From UBA935 sp031556725 (GTDB lineage Bacteria > Bacillota > Clostridia > Lachnospirales > Lachnospiraceae), in the NCBI GenBank assembly GCA_031556725.1, contig JAVBSL010000020.1:49609-113608 (forward strand): a DNA stretch of 64,000 nucleotides, written 5' to 3'. A program made the translations under genes and the position numbers. Positions 31,885-40,173 of this stretch are shown one piece after another. The first letter of the stretch is position 1; each line of letters begins with the position of its first letter. The notes beneath the pieces are model-generated. The model ran no database searches. It was not told where the DNA came from and saw only the letters and a program-made list of their open reading frames with translations.

Positions 31885-32754
31885 ATGATTAAGTCTAAAG
31901 CTGTGAAAGCAGGAGATTGGGTTTTTGTTTTGATATGTGTTCTGGTCAGTGCGGCGTGTTTGCTGCCAATGTTAAATCTGTTAGCCAGGTCACTGAGCAG
32001 TGCGGAATTTCTGGTCAGAAGAGAAGTTTATTTATGGCCAAAAGGATGGAGCGTTTCGGCATATGAGATGGTGCTGACTGATGTGAAATATATCCGGGCA
32101 TTTGTCTGGACGGTATTATTAACCTTTATCTGTACAATAACCTCTTTGGTTATGACAACATTATGTGCCTATCCGCTAATTTTTGAAAACCTCAAAGGTC
32201 GTGGAGTATTTAATATTATCATTACGATTACCATGTTCTTTAATGCAGGAACCATTCCCAACTACCTGCTGCTGAAGGAACTGAACCTTTTGAATAATCC
32301 GGCGGTTTTAATTATTCCGGGATGTATGAGCGTTTATAATATGATTATTATGAGAAGCTTTTTCTACAGTATTCCCGATAGCTTACGGGAGTCTGCCGAG
32401 ATTGACGGTGCAAGCTTTATTAAGATTCTGACCAGTATCTATCTGCCGCTGTCAAAGCCGGTATTTGCCACATTGGCATTGTTCTATGCAGTAGGCAGAT
32501 GGAACGGATATTCAGATGCATTGATGTTTATGAACAACAAAGATTACTATCCGTTACAGCTTCTTTTATATAATGTTTTGAACAATATTAATCAGGTGGA
32601 GGTTGCTACCCAGGAGGGTTTTTCCGCGCCCGGACTTTCAGAGTCATTGCGAGCAGCCATCGTTATGTTTTCCACCATTCCCATCCTGCTGATTTATCCA
32701 TGGCTTCAGAAGTACTTTATCCATGGCGTAACAGTGGGAGCTGTAAAGGAATAA
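31885..32754 (+). CDS. Sugar ABC transporter permease, LplC/YtcP-like
   Basis: A 289-aa permease with six helices, partner of the preceding LplB-like protein in a heterodimeric channel. The EAA loop is ESAEIDGASFIKILTSIYLP. The ending TVGAVKE is typical of the YtcP/LplC group. AGGAGGAGAGAAAA lies just before the ATG, 12 nt after the previous stop. The importer is presumably induced by the AraC regulator encoded divergently. Confidence 0.92.
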   Translation: MIKSKAVKAGDWVFVLICVLVSAACLLPMLNLLARSLSSAEFLVRREVYLWPKGWSVSAYEMVLTDVKYIRAFVWTVLLTFICTITSLVMTTLCAYPLIFENLKGRGVFNIIITITMFFNAGTIPNYLLLKELNLLNNPAVLIIPGCMSVYNMIIMRSFFYSIPDSLRESAEIDGASFIKILTSIYLPLSKPVFATLALFYAVGRWNGYSDALMFMNNKDYYPLQLLLYNVLNNINQVEVATQEGFSAPGLSESLRAAIVMFSTIPILLIYPWLQKYFIHGVTVGAVKE

Positions 32755-32820
32755 CCGGATCACCGTTTAAGGAATCCGTTCATTCATAACAAAACAACAC
32801 TCAACAGGGAGGAATGAAAA

Positions 32821-34548
32821 GTGAAGAGAAGAATTATTGCAGTTGTTTTAGCATGTTGCATGACTTTGTCACTGGCCGCTTGCGGAAGTAAAGACAGTGG
32901 CAGCACAGAGCCGGCAGCAGCTACAACAGAAGAAACAAAGCCCGCGGCAGAGCCCGAGGCAACAGTTGCCGAAGAACCGGCAGCAGATCCCACTAATGGA
33001 GAAGTAGTTGATGGAAAATTTGTTGAAACCAGAAAAATTACCGTAGAAGTTTATGATCGTGGTAATGATGGTGGATCAGATCCTACCAACAACAAGTACA
33101 CAGAGTTTATCAAAAAAGGTATGCTTGAAGACCACAACGTAGAGGTTGAATTTGTAGCTGTTCCCAGATGGACAGAAGTTGAGCAGATCAACAACCTGTT
33201 AGCAGCCGGAGATGCTCCTGACGTTTGTGTAACTTATGATTATCCGACTATCCAGACCTATGCAAATATGGGCGGTGTTTTGGATTTGGGCCAGTACGTA
33301 GATACTTATGCAGACCTGCTTCCTCACCTCTGGGAGTGGCTTGACGAAACCAATATCTATTGGGATAGAGATCCTGCCAGCGGTACCATTTGGGCAATAG
33401 AAGCAAAACTTGCAGTAAGCAATCGTATCAATACCTTTGTTCGTAAAGACTGGATAGATAAATTAGGTATTGCTGAACCTACTACCAAAGCTGAATTTGA
33501 AGCTATGCTGGTAGCATTCAAGGAAAACGCAGATGTATTGCTGGGAAGTGATGCAAGCAAGATGATTCCTTATTCTGTTAGCTATGATGTAGGCTGGAGA
33601 GCAGCTACTTTGATTGAATCTTTCATCGACCCTAACGTTTCTGATAAAGAATACTATGTTAACGGATTTGATGATAGAAAAATCACCCAGAACGGAACCA
33701 AGGAAGCTGTTAAGCTGCTGAATAAATGGTACAATGATGGTTTAATGTGGAAAGATTTTGCTTTATACGGAAGTGGTGATACCACTGAGGATGATATGAT
33801 GAAAGCCGGCTATGTTGGTGCATTTACACATAACTGGGATTATCCTTTCAGAAACGGTGAAGACGGTATTCAGGCTAACTTAAAGAGAATGGTTGGCGAA
33901 GATGCTTCTTACGTAGTAGTTGATTGTTTTGAAGACAGCAAGGGAACACATACAAAATTTGTATCCGGTCCGATTGACCGTAAGGTATTCTTCCCCAGCA
34001 CCAATGACGAACCTTTAGCATCCATGATGTATCTTGACTGGATCAGTGATGCTGAACACATCGAATATCTGCAGATCGGTGATGAAGGAGTTACTCATGA
34101 AAAGACCGATACCGGCGCTCTTGCAATCGTTGCAGCTACCGGTGATGCCATCCAGAACTCCGGATTCAATATCGATTACACCATTACCTGTAATGGTATG
34201 AAGCTTCAGAATGCTGATCTGACTGTTAAGTCAAGAGCATACAGCTATGCAAGCATCGATCCCGCATTAGTTGAGAAAGCTGATAAAGTTGCTAATACCG
34301 ATATGAAGGTTGGAAAGAACGTAAATGTTGGTGCTATCGCAGCTGAAGAAGGCCAGGGACCTGCACTTGCAGAGAAGAGAGATATCATTTATGATACAGC
34401 TGTTACTGCAGCAGCAGATAAGTTTGACAGTGTATGGGATAGTGGTATGAATGATTACTTAAGTTCAGGCGGTCAGGCAATTATGGACGAACGTGCTGAA
34501 AAATGGACTGCAACCTTTGGTAATGTAGACCAGCTTCCTGAAAACTAA
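32821..34548 (+). CDS. Sugar ABC transporter substrate-binding lipoprotein
   Basis: A 575-aa extracytoplasmic binding protein. The GTG start follows GGGAGGAATGAAAA; MKRRIIAVVLACCMTLSLAAC is a type II signal with the lipobox LAAC, then an Ala/Glu/Thr linker rich in acidic residues, as in many Gram-positive lipoproteins. The mature domain has the family pattern LLAAGDAPDVCVTYDYPTIQ and WAIEAKLAV. It is the LplA/family-1-like partner of the two permeases. Its codons (many GCT, GTT, AAG) differ from neighbouring genes and suggest high expression. Ligand unknown; length fits large oligosaccharide binders. Confidence 0.9.
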   Translation: MKRRIIAVVLACCMTLSLAACGSKDSGSTEPAAATTEETKPAAEPEATVAEEPAADPTNGEVVDGKFVETRKITVEVYDRGNDGGSDPTNNKYTEFIKKGMLEDHNVEVEFVAVPRWTEVEQINNLLAAGDAPDVCVTYDYPTIQTYANMGGVLDLGQYVDTYADLLPHLWEWLDETNIYWDRDPASGTIWAIEAKLAVSNRINTFVRKDWIDKLGIAEPTTKAEFEAMLVAFKENADVLLGSDASKMIPYSVSYDVGWRAATLIESFIDPNVSDKEYYVNGFDDRKITQNGTKEAVKLLNKWYNDGLMWKDFALYGSGDTTEDDMMKAGYVGAFTHNWDYPFRNGEDGIQANLKRMVGEDASYVVVDCFEDSKGTHTKFVSGPIDRKVFFPSTNDEPLASMMYLDWISDAEHIEYLQIGDEGVTHEKTDTGALAIVAATGDAIQNSGFNIDYTITCNGMKLQNADLTVKSRAYSYASIDPALVEKADKVANTDMKVGKNVNVGAIAAEEGQGPALAEKRDIIYDTAVTAAADKFDSVWDSGMNDYLSSGGQAIMDERAEKWTATFGNVDQLPEN

Positions 34549-34562
34549 ATAAAGTTATTTTT

Positions 34563-34590
34563 AAGGGAGTCCGCATGCGGGCTCCCTTTT
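34563..34590 (+). terminator. Intrinsic terminator of the ABC importer operon
   Basis: AAGGGAG (34563-34569) pairs with CTCCCTT (34582-34588), extended inside by the self-complementary CCGCATGCGG, and followed by TTTT. Confidence 0.85.
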
Positions 34591-34613
34591 CTTAGAAAAA
34601 AAATCAAAAAAAC

Positions 34614-34644
34614 TTGCAATTGTCGCAGCGTCAAATGTTATAGT
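34614..34644 (+). promoter_or_regulatory. MerR-type promoter with 19-bp spacer
   Basis: TTGCAA (34614-34619) and TATAGT (34639-34644) are 19 bp apart, two more than optimal, the hallmark of promoters that MerR proteins untwist. The spacer holds the imperfect palindrome TTGTCGC-A-GCGTCAA (34620-34634). It drives the MerR gene at 34677, so this is autoregulation. Confidence 0.8.
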
Positions 34645-34676
34645 AGTTTTAGAGGTACCCGGAAAGGAGATTATCA

Positions 34677-35549
34677 ATGAATCAACTAACACCTATTCAT
34701 AAGCTATCCTCGCAGATGGGGCTGACGAGCCGTACTCTGCGTCATTGGGAGTCAGAAGGTCTTTTTTACAGCATGCGCGACCGAGATTCCGGATGGAGAG
34801 TTTATGATGAAAATGCAGTTTTCTGCATTCGTATTACAGCACTGCTCAGACAGTTAGATATTCCGGTTAAAGAAATCAAAACTGTTTTGGACAAGAAAAC
34901 CTACACTTGCCTGTGCGAAGTTATCGAAAAGCAAATTTCCATTTTAAATTCATGTAATAAAGATAATATAATTAAAGAAGAACGTCTTGCTACGTTTAGG
35001 GATGTTTTGGAAAGACAGACGGAGTGTGCGATGACGGATAAGCATATGCAACAGCTGGTAACTGAAATGGAGGAAAAAACTATGATGTTTACACAAAAAA
35101 ATAATGAATCTTTGCATTTTATTAACCTTCCCCCGATGCGCACGGTATATAATATTGCAATCGGAATATCACCGGAAGATGAGGCTATGAATCCAGTAAT
35201 TGAGTGGTTAAAAGATTCCGAACTTACCGGAACAGCACGGCTATTCGGAGGTAATATGCCACCCATGCCCAGTGGGGAGGGAAAACCGTATGGTTATGGC
35301 ATGTGTGCTTCAATTCCTCAGGATATATCAATTCCTGAGACATTAAAAGAGATGGAACTGCCAGGCGGCATTTACGCAAGATATGAAAGTACAGACGATA
35401 TAGCTGCATCATGGAAAAGTATGATGAAGTTGCTGGCAGAAGATGAGAAATACACTTCCGATCGATCAAGACTTTGTCTTGAAGAGCATATACAAAAAGA
35501 CAATGGGGGATTTTTGATCATTCTATTGGAGCCGGTAAAAGTCAAATAG
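34677..35549 (+). CDS. MerR-family regulator with GyrI-like effector domain
   Basis: A 290-aa activator: N-terminal MerR helix-turn-helix (IHKLSSQMGLTSRTLRHWESEGLF, then wing GWRVYDENAV), a dimer coiled coil to about 120, and a C-terminal GyrI/AraC-effector-like domain (NLPPMRTVYNIAIGISPEDEA ... GGIYARYES) of the type that binds hydrophobic drugs in BmrR. The promoter with 19-bp spacer just upstream shows self-control. No efflux gene is adjacent, so its other targets are elsewhere or absent. AAAGGAGATTATCA precedes the ATG. Confidence 0.88.
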   Translation: MNQLTPIHKLSSQMGLTSRTLRHWESEGLFYSMRDRDSGWRVYDENAVFCIRITALLRQLDIPVKEIKTVLDKKTYTCLCEVIEKQISILNSCNKDNIIKEERLATFRDVLERQTECAMTDKHMQQLVTEMEEKTMMFTQKNNESLHFINLPPMRTVYNIAIGISPEDEAMNPVIEWLKDSELTGTARLFGGNMPPMPSGEGKPYGYGMCASIPQDISIPETLKEMELPGGIYARYESTDDIAASWKSMMKLLAEDEKYTSDRSRLCLEEHIQKDNGGFLIILLEPVKVK

Positions 35550-35575
35550 CAAAAGTAGCTTTAATAAGATGGTTT

Positions 35576-35616
35576 AAAGAGGGTCTGCAATGCACGCAAT
35601 GCAGGCTCTTATTTTG
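35576..35616 (+). terminator. Probable terminator after the MerR gene
   Basis: AAGAG...TCTGCA (from 35577) can pair with TGCAGGCTCTT (to 35612) with a small internal bulge, followed by ATTTTG. The stem is imperfect. Confidence 0.45.
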
Positions 35617-35643
35617 CTTAAAATGTAAAAATATATTTAACAT

Positions 35644-35686
35644 ATGTCAAAATAACTTGACATGAGTTGGTGCGTTATGTTATCTT
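35644..35686 (+). promoter_or_regulatory. Promoter with operator before the XRE gene
   Basis: ATGTCAA (35644-35650) and TTGACAT (35657-35663) form a perfect inverted repeat with a 6-nt centre; the right arm contains the -35 box TTGACA (35657-35662), with TATCTT 18 bp further. The first regulator gene downstream probably binds here. Confidence 0.6.
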
Positions 35687-35721
35687 GTAAATAGTATAAA
35701 GAAGGTGGTGATAAGCAGGTT

Positions 35722-35919
35722 GTGGCGAAGAATTTGAGATTAAAGGCAGCGCGAGCAGCATTTGACATGACGCAAAAAGACTTGGCAGAAAGAATTGGTG
35801 TGAGCCGACAGACAATGAATGCAATCGAGAAGGGGGATTATTATCCATCTGTAAAATTATGTATTGATATTTGTAAAGTTTTAGACAGAACTTTAGACGA
35901 ACTATTTTGGGAGGAGTGA
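35722..35919 (+). CDS. Small XRE-family transcriptional regulator
   Basis: A 65-aa protein that is a bare helix-turn-helix domain: RLKAARAAFDMTQKDLAERIGVSRQTMNAIEKGDYYPSVKLCIDICKVL and the ending LDELFWEE are typical for the short YgzD-like group in Firmicutes. The start is GTG with AGCAGG before it. It is 3 nt before a membrane-protein gene; short XRE regulators with one or two small membrane proteins are a common, functionally unresolved arrangement. It likely represses its own promoter (palindrome at 35644-35663). Confidence 0.88.
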   Translation: MAKNLRLKAARAAFDMTQKDLAERIGVSRQTMNAIEKGDYYPSVKLCIDICKVLDRTLDELFWEE

Positions 35920-35922
35920 ATA

Positions 35923-36372
35923 ATGATATTATTTAAGAGTAGAAATTTGGATGAACTTCAGTTACGTAAAAGGGGAGATATTTTTAAACACGGTTTGTTT
36001 TCTCTTATGGGGCTGTTATTGGTAAATGCTTTACTGTATTCTTGGGGAATAGAGTGGGCATCTGGTAAGTGGGCTGAATTGACAATTATTCTTTTTACAG
36101 TTGTATTATGCAGCATTGAATTTATCTGTTATGACATATATCCAATGCTTGAAAAGAGGCAAAAGCTTGCAATATATTTTCTAGGTGTTTATGGGGTGGT
36201 TTCCATTTTAGCCGGAATATATGATTTTCAAACCCTTAATACAAAAATAATAGTAGATGGAAAAATTGTTAGCAGTGCTTTAGCTATTGTTTATGGAATA
36301 ATGTTCATAACTGTATTTCTGGTTTATATCATTAAGAGTAGATATAACAAGCGGCATGAAAACGACGAATAG
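35923..36372 (+). CDS. Four-helix membrane protein next to XRE regulator
   Basis: A 149-aa protein with hydrophobic segments near residues 25-42, 52-70, 83-101 and 117-137, basic cytoplasmic ends (NLDELQLRKRG; KSRYNKRHENDE) and no catalytic motif that I recognise. The N-terminal LDELQLRKRGDIFKHGLFSL resembles DUF6773-like partners of small XRE regulators, from memory only. Start follows GGGAGGAGTGAATA, 3 nt after the regulator stop, so both are one transcript. Confidence 0.72.
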   Translation: MILFKSRNLDELQLRKRGDIFKHGLFSLMGLLLVNALLYSWGIEWASGKWAELTIILFTVVLCSIEFICYDIYPMLEKRQKLAIYFLGVYGVVSILAGIYDFQTLNTKIIVDGKIVSSALAIVYGIMFITVFLVYIIKSRYNKRHENDE

Positions 36373-36384
36373 GAGGTGTGAGTG

Positions 36385-36735
36385 ATGGTATGGAATCAGA
36401 ATACGAGCCAGAACAGAATGGTGATTATTGGAAGTATCATTATTTGCGGAATTATAGCGTCAATTTTATTAAGCGGTAACGGTGTATGGATGATTGCCGG
36501 GTATAACATGCTTTCATCCGAAAAAAAAGAAAAAATTGATGCCGAAAAATTATCCAAATTTTGTGGAATGGTTATGTTATTTGTTACCATAACCATGGTA
36601 ATATCGTTAATATATTTGATTACCGGCATATTTTTTCTTTTTGCTATAGTAGTTATATGTTTTGTAGCTATTATCACAGCCATTGTGTGGGGAAGCATCC
36701 GGTATATTATTTCTCCGCTTAGAACTGGAAAATAG
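36385..36735 (+). CDS. DUF3784-like membrane protein
   Basis: A 116-aa protein with helices near residues 15-32, 60-78 and 82-104. The conserved core NGVWMIAGYNMLSSEKKEKIDAEKLSKFCG is the signature of DUF3784, a small Firmicutes membrane family of unknown role. ATG at 36385 is 8 nt from AGGAGG; GTG at 36382 is possible. It is the third gene of the XRE unit, 12 nt after the previous stop. Confidence 0.8.
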   Translation: MVWNQNTSQNRMVIIGSIIICGIIASILLSGNGVWMIAGYNMLSSEKKEKIDAEKLSKFCGMVMLFVTITMVISLIYLITGIFFLFAIVVICFVAIITAIVWGSIRYIISPLRTGK

Positions 36736-36743
36736 AATCAAAA

Positions 36744-36792
36744 GGGCGCCCATTGCAGATAAGTGTACTGTGACGGACGCCAATTTTTTTCT
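36744..36792. terminator. Possible terminator between convergent genes
   Basis: GGCGCCC near 36745 can pair with GGACGCC near 36776 with one mismatch, followed by a run of seven T. The stem is weak and the loop long. Confidence 0.35.
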
Positions 36793-36805
36793 GAGATAAT
36801 TTGTT

Positions 36806-37642
36806 TTAATCTTCCTGCGGTTTCAATTCTTCCAGCTTGCTCATCCAAAGACCTAACAGAACACCTAAGATACACACAATCAGGCAAACGAAGCCGCCAA
36901 GGCTTAAGTAGTTATAATGTCGGGGAATAATAATGGTGGTAGAGGCAAAAACAACACCCATGATAAAGTGATGCATTTTGGAGTAAGCTTTGCGGAAAAT
37001 AAAGTCCATCAATTTTGATAAGGACAGTACGCAGATTAAAGCACCGATACCGATTGGAAGGATAACACTGAAATCCAAATCCTTAATACCATCGGTCATC
37101 GGCTTATACATATTCATATACATTAAGAAGTTTGAGGGGCTAAGTCCCGGAACGATGAGGCCTAAGGCAAAGATAGCACCGGCCATAATCCAGGTTCCGA
37201 AATTTAAAGCGATGGAACCGGTAAAAAAGCTTTCTGCATTATAAAGAATAATAAGGAAAACAATAGTAATAACAATCATAAGTATAATATCTGATTTACT
37301 TCTGCCTTTTTTGCCAGCCTGTTTGTAAAGTGCCGGAATGGTTCCGGCGATACAGCCGATAAAGAACCAGCGTAACTGGGCATCAGACTTATCCAGTAGA
37401 AAACTAAGTACGATGGAAAGTAAGAAAATTCCGAATAATCCACCCAATCCGACGGGAAAGAGATATAGAAAATTCTTTTTGAAATCTTTTGTAATGTTTG
37501 CTAAAAAGGAAATGATATGTTCGTATATTCCAAAGATAGCTGCCAAAGCGCCTCCGCTTACGCCGGGAATAATAGCACCTGAGCCGATAAAAGCGCCTTT
37601 AACAAATCTCAAAATCCAGTCGAGCAAGTTTGTATTTTTCAT
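36806..37642 (-). CDS. popT: DUF368 membrane protein, PopT-type undecaprenyl-phosphate transporter
   Basis: A 278-aa protein with eight or more membrane helices. Two inverted-repeat motifs mark the family: GSGAIIPGVSGGALAAIFGIYE near residue 20 and LGLIVPGLSPSNFLMYMNMY near 160. Recent work assigned DUF368 proteins as translocases that return undecaprenyl phosphate across the membrane for cell-wall precursor synthesis. Start follows TAGGAGGTTTACATG. It is a single gene, convergent with the XRE unit and divergent from the ECF sigma operon. The name is given by family, not by experiment in this organism. Confidence 0.85.
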   Translation of the reverse strand: MKNTNLLDWILRFVKGAFIGSGAIIPGVSGGALAAIFGIYEHIISFLANITKDFKKNFLYLFPVGLGGLFGIFLLSIVLSFLLDKSDAQLRWFFIGCIAGTIPALYKQAGKKGRSKSDIILMIVITIVFLIILYNAESFFTGSIALNFGTWIMAGAIFALGLIVPGLSPSNFLMYMNMYKPMTDGIKDLDFSVILPIGIGALICVLSLSKLMDFIFRKAYSKMHHFIMGVVFASTTIIIPRHYNYLSLGGFVCLIVCILGVLLGLWMSKLEELKPQED

Positions 37643-37777
37643 GTAAACCTCCTAAATGATTAAATATAGTTACCAATTATAAATTGTACCAGATTATGGC
37701 AAGTAATATGCGTTAATTTTTAGTTAAGAAAATATTCTGTTTTGTCTTGAAGTTTGCTATAGTAAATTATATGGGCT

Positions 37778-37804
37778 GATTTGCATAATCGGATTTGCAT
37801 AATC
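37778..37804 (+). repeat. Tandem 13-bp repeat before the ECF sigma operon
   Basis: GATTTGCATAATC is present at 37778-37790 and, after one base, again at 37792-37804, identical. A TTGAAG/TATGGG pair with 17-bp spacing lies just upstream (37748-37776), so the repeats cover the region after the transcription start. It may be a regulator site. Confidence 0.6.
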
Positions 37805-37867
37805 TTGTCACCTTTTTGCTGTTTCAAGTGTTTTCCTTATGAAATATAACGGAGGTTCTTTCACAAA

Positions 37868-38338
37868 ATGAAAAAAGATGTTGAAGATGTATTTAACGAA
37901 TTTGGAAATATGTTATATAGAGTCTCCGTTGTGATGCTAAAAAATACACACGATGCAGAGGATGCCGTACAGGATACGCTGATTAAGTACATAGAACACA
38001 AAAAGGAGTTTAGTGACAGTGAACATTTAAAAGCCTGGTTGTTACGGATTAATATTAATTTGTGCAAGAACAAGCTGCGTTTTTACCATTATCATCCCAA
38101 TATTGCCATAGAGGAACTGCAGTCTTTCTACGAAGAAAAAGAAGATTTGGAGTTGATGGAAGAACTGATGAAGCTTCCGGGGAAATATAAGGAAGCTTTA
38201 ATATTGTTTTATGTAGAAGGTTATAAAATCAAGGAAATTGCCGGAATATTGAAAATCACGGAGGCATCCGTTAAGAAGAGGTTAGAACGAGGCCGGAAGA
38301 AGCTTAATGAAAGCATGGGAGGGAAGGGAAATGGCTGA
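37868..38338 (+). CDS. ECF-type RNA polymerase sigma factor
   Basis: A 156-aa sigma factor with region 2 (FNEFGNMLYRVSVVMLKNTHDAEDAVQDTLIKYI, AWLLRININLCKNKLR) and region 4 (MKLPGKYKEALILFYVEGYKIKEIAGILKITEASVKKRLERGRKKL). It heads an operon with an anti-sigma-like membrane protein and an ABC transporter. Start follows ACGGAGGTTCTTTCACAAA. Its end overlaps the next start by 8 nt. ECF factors usually drive their own operon; I could not identify a matching promoter with confidence. Confidence 0.92.
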   Translation: MKKDVEDVFNEFGNMLYRVSVVMLKNTHDAEDAVQDTLIKYIEHKKEFSDSEHLKAWLLRININLCKNKLRFYHYHPNIAIEELQSFYEEKEDLELMEELMKLPGKYKEALILFYVEGYKIKEIAGILKITEASVKKRLERGRKKLNESMGGKGNG

Positions 38339-38909
38339 AATAGAAGATAACCGCATAAGAACGGTAGTGAATCGTATTTCAATGGATGAAGGGGTCAGAC
38401 AGCGGATACTTGAAAGAAGCAACACTGAAAATAAAGGGACTAAGAACTATCGAATCGGAAAAGCTGCATTGGTATGCGCAGTTGCGTTGTTTTGGATAAC
38501 GGCAGCGGCAGTGCTTCATGGGAAAATAGTGGGGGACAATAAGGGGATTGTGGTATATGCGTCAACGGAAAATGAAATACGATGGAAAAAACTGGAATGG
38601 GGGAAGAAGACCTTATTAGAACCTCAGTGGCGGAGCTATGTTGACTATATATTTGAAATTGAATTGCAGGAAGATTATCTTTATGACCGAAACCATGTTG
38701 TACTCGGAAACGATTCTATCTTTATTGAAGAAAATAAAATATACTGGACTGTCAGCGAGGAAGTGGGGGAATATGGGCTTCCTTCACATATGGCGGGAAC
38801 GATAAGGATTTATCTGACAGATGATAAAGGAAAGCGAAAGGACGTTGTGTTGTTGGAATTATCCAAAGAAGATGATAAATGTTATGCGGAATTGAAATAT
38901 GAAAGATAG
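38331..38909 (+). CDS. Probable membrane anti-sigma factor
   Basis: A 192-aa protein: about 40 cytoplasmic residues (NRIRTVVNRISMDEGVRQRILERS), one membrane helix (about 44-64) and about 125 residues outside, with no Cys/His zinc motif. Position right after, and overlapping, the ECF gene and this topology fit an anti-sigma factor of the non-zinc Firmicutes type. The ATG at 38331 follows GGGAGGGAA; the in-frame ATG at 38307 is too far inside the sigma gene. Function by context only. Confidence 0.68.
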   Translation: MAEIEDNRIRTVVNRISMDEGVRQRILERSNTENKGTKNYRIGKAALVCAVALFWITAAAVLHGKIVGDNKGIVVYASTENEIRWKKLEWGKKTLLEPQWRSYVDYIFEIELQEDYLYDRNHVVLGNDSIFIEENKIYWTVSEEVGEYGLPSHMAGTIRIYLTDDKGKRKDVVLLELSKEDDKCYAELKYER

Positions 38910-38919
38910 AAGGTGGCAT

Positions 38920-40143
38920 ATGTTTGACCTGAAAACGGCATTGATGAATATCCGGCGGTATCGCTATAAAAGTATTCTCAACATTTTAATCTGCCTTCTG
39001 GTGGTAGTACTGCTCAATATTTATATGGGGAACATTGACAGTACCAAAAAACAATTGGCGAATTTACCGGAGGCGATTCCGGTATCGGCCAGAATCAGCA
39101 ACCTGAACGGAACTATGGATGCGGGAATTAAGATAAAAGATGAGACAGTACGGGGAATTGAGGCGTCCGAATATCTAAAGGACAGGGTTTTTACGGTACA
39201 GCTAAAAATGGGACTGGGAAAGTTTGCACCGGAGGATTATCTTGGACGACTTAATTATTTTGCGGCAGGAACCAATGATGTGGCCGGGATACCGGGGCTA
39301 AAGGCAGAAGATATTCGTTTGGCGGAAGGCAGTGAACTGACGGCTTTAGCGTCTGACCGTTATGAATGCATAATGGACCATAACATTATGGAAAAGAATG
39401 GGCTAAACTTAGGAGATACGGTGACCTTTACCATCTTTTACTACCGCTACGGAAATTACCATGAGATTTTTATTGACCCTCTGGCGGTTTGTGACTATCG
39501 GATTATCGGAAGTATGGACATGAAAGAATATATCGGGGATGGGGCAGCCCCCGGCATTATCCTGCCCCTTGGGACAGTACGGGAAAGTTTTGGCCAGGCT
39601 GGTATCGACTTTACGGCAGATTCGGCATCTTTCTCTGTAATCGATCCGTTTCAGTTAAACGAATTTAAGAAAGAAATGCACGATCTCAATCTGCTTTCAG
39701 TGATAGCAGCGGCAGAGTTTAAGTATGATGGAAACGCCTTGACGGTCAGGGATGAAACCTTTATTCAGGCGGCGGAACGTCTGGAAGAAAGTCTTGCGCT
39801 GCTAACCGGAATGGCTCCCCTATTTGTTGTGATAGTTGCTTTTATTGGATACATTACGGCATATTTGCTGATTCAAAACCGGCGGGCCGAATATGCCATT
39901 ATGCGTTCGCTGGGGATGAGCAGAGGGCGGTGTTTCAGGATTTTCTTTACAGAACATTTTATGGTAGAACTGGCAGGCTGTATGTTGGGAAGCATATTAT
40001 CTTTGTCTTTTATGGCTGTCAATCCGGAAGTAATGGTAAGCGTAATAGTAGTTTTTCTGTTATTTTATCTGACCGGAACAGCAGTGGCATTATTAACACT
40101 GAATCGCTTAAGCGTAATGGCAGTTCTGGCAAAAAATGATTAA
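38920..40143 (+). CDS. FtsX-type ABC transporter permease (small)
   Basis: A 407-aa permease: one helix near residues 20-40, an outside domain to about 290, and three helices near the end, with the FtsX loop IMRSLGMSRGRCFRIFFTEH. The first cytoplasmic segment DLKTALMNIRRYRYKSILNIL is typical for the MacB/FtsX family. ATG at 38920 follows AGAAGGTGGCAT, better than the in-frame ATG at 38899. It works with the ATPase and the large permease encoded next. Confidence 0.84.
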   Translation: MFDLKTALMNIRRYRYKSILNILICLLVVVLLNIYMGNIDSTKKQLANLPEAIPVSARISNLNGTMDAGIKIKDETVRGIEASEYLKDRVFTVQLKMGLGKFAPEDYLGRLNYFAAGTNDVAGIPGLKAEDIRLAEGSELTALASDRYECIMDHNIMEKNGLNLGDTVTFTIFYYRYGNYHEIFIDPLAVCDYRIIGSMDMKEYIGDGAAPGIILPLGTVRESFGQAGIDFTADSASFSVIDPFQLNEFKKEMHDLNLLSVIAAAEFKYDGNALTVRDETFIQAAERLEESLALLTGMAPLFVVIVAFIGYITAYLLIQNRRAEYAIMRSLGMSRGRCFRIFFTEHFMVELAGCMLGSILSLSFMAVNPEVMVSVIVVFLLFYLTGTAVALLTLNRLSVMAVLAKND

Positions 40144-40173
40144 GTGTATTTAAGCGAAAAATGGGAGAGAGAA

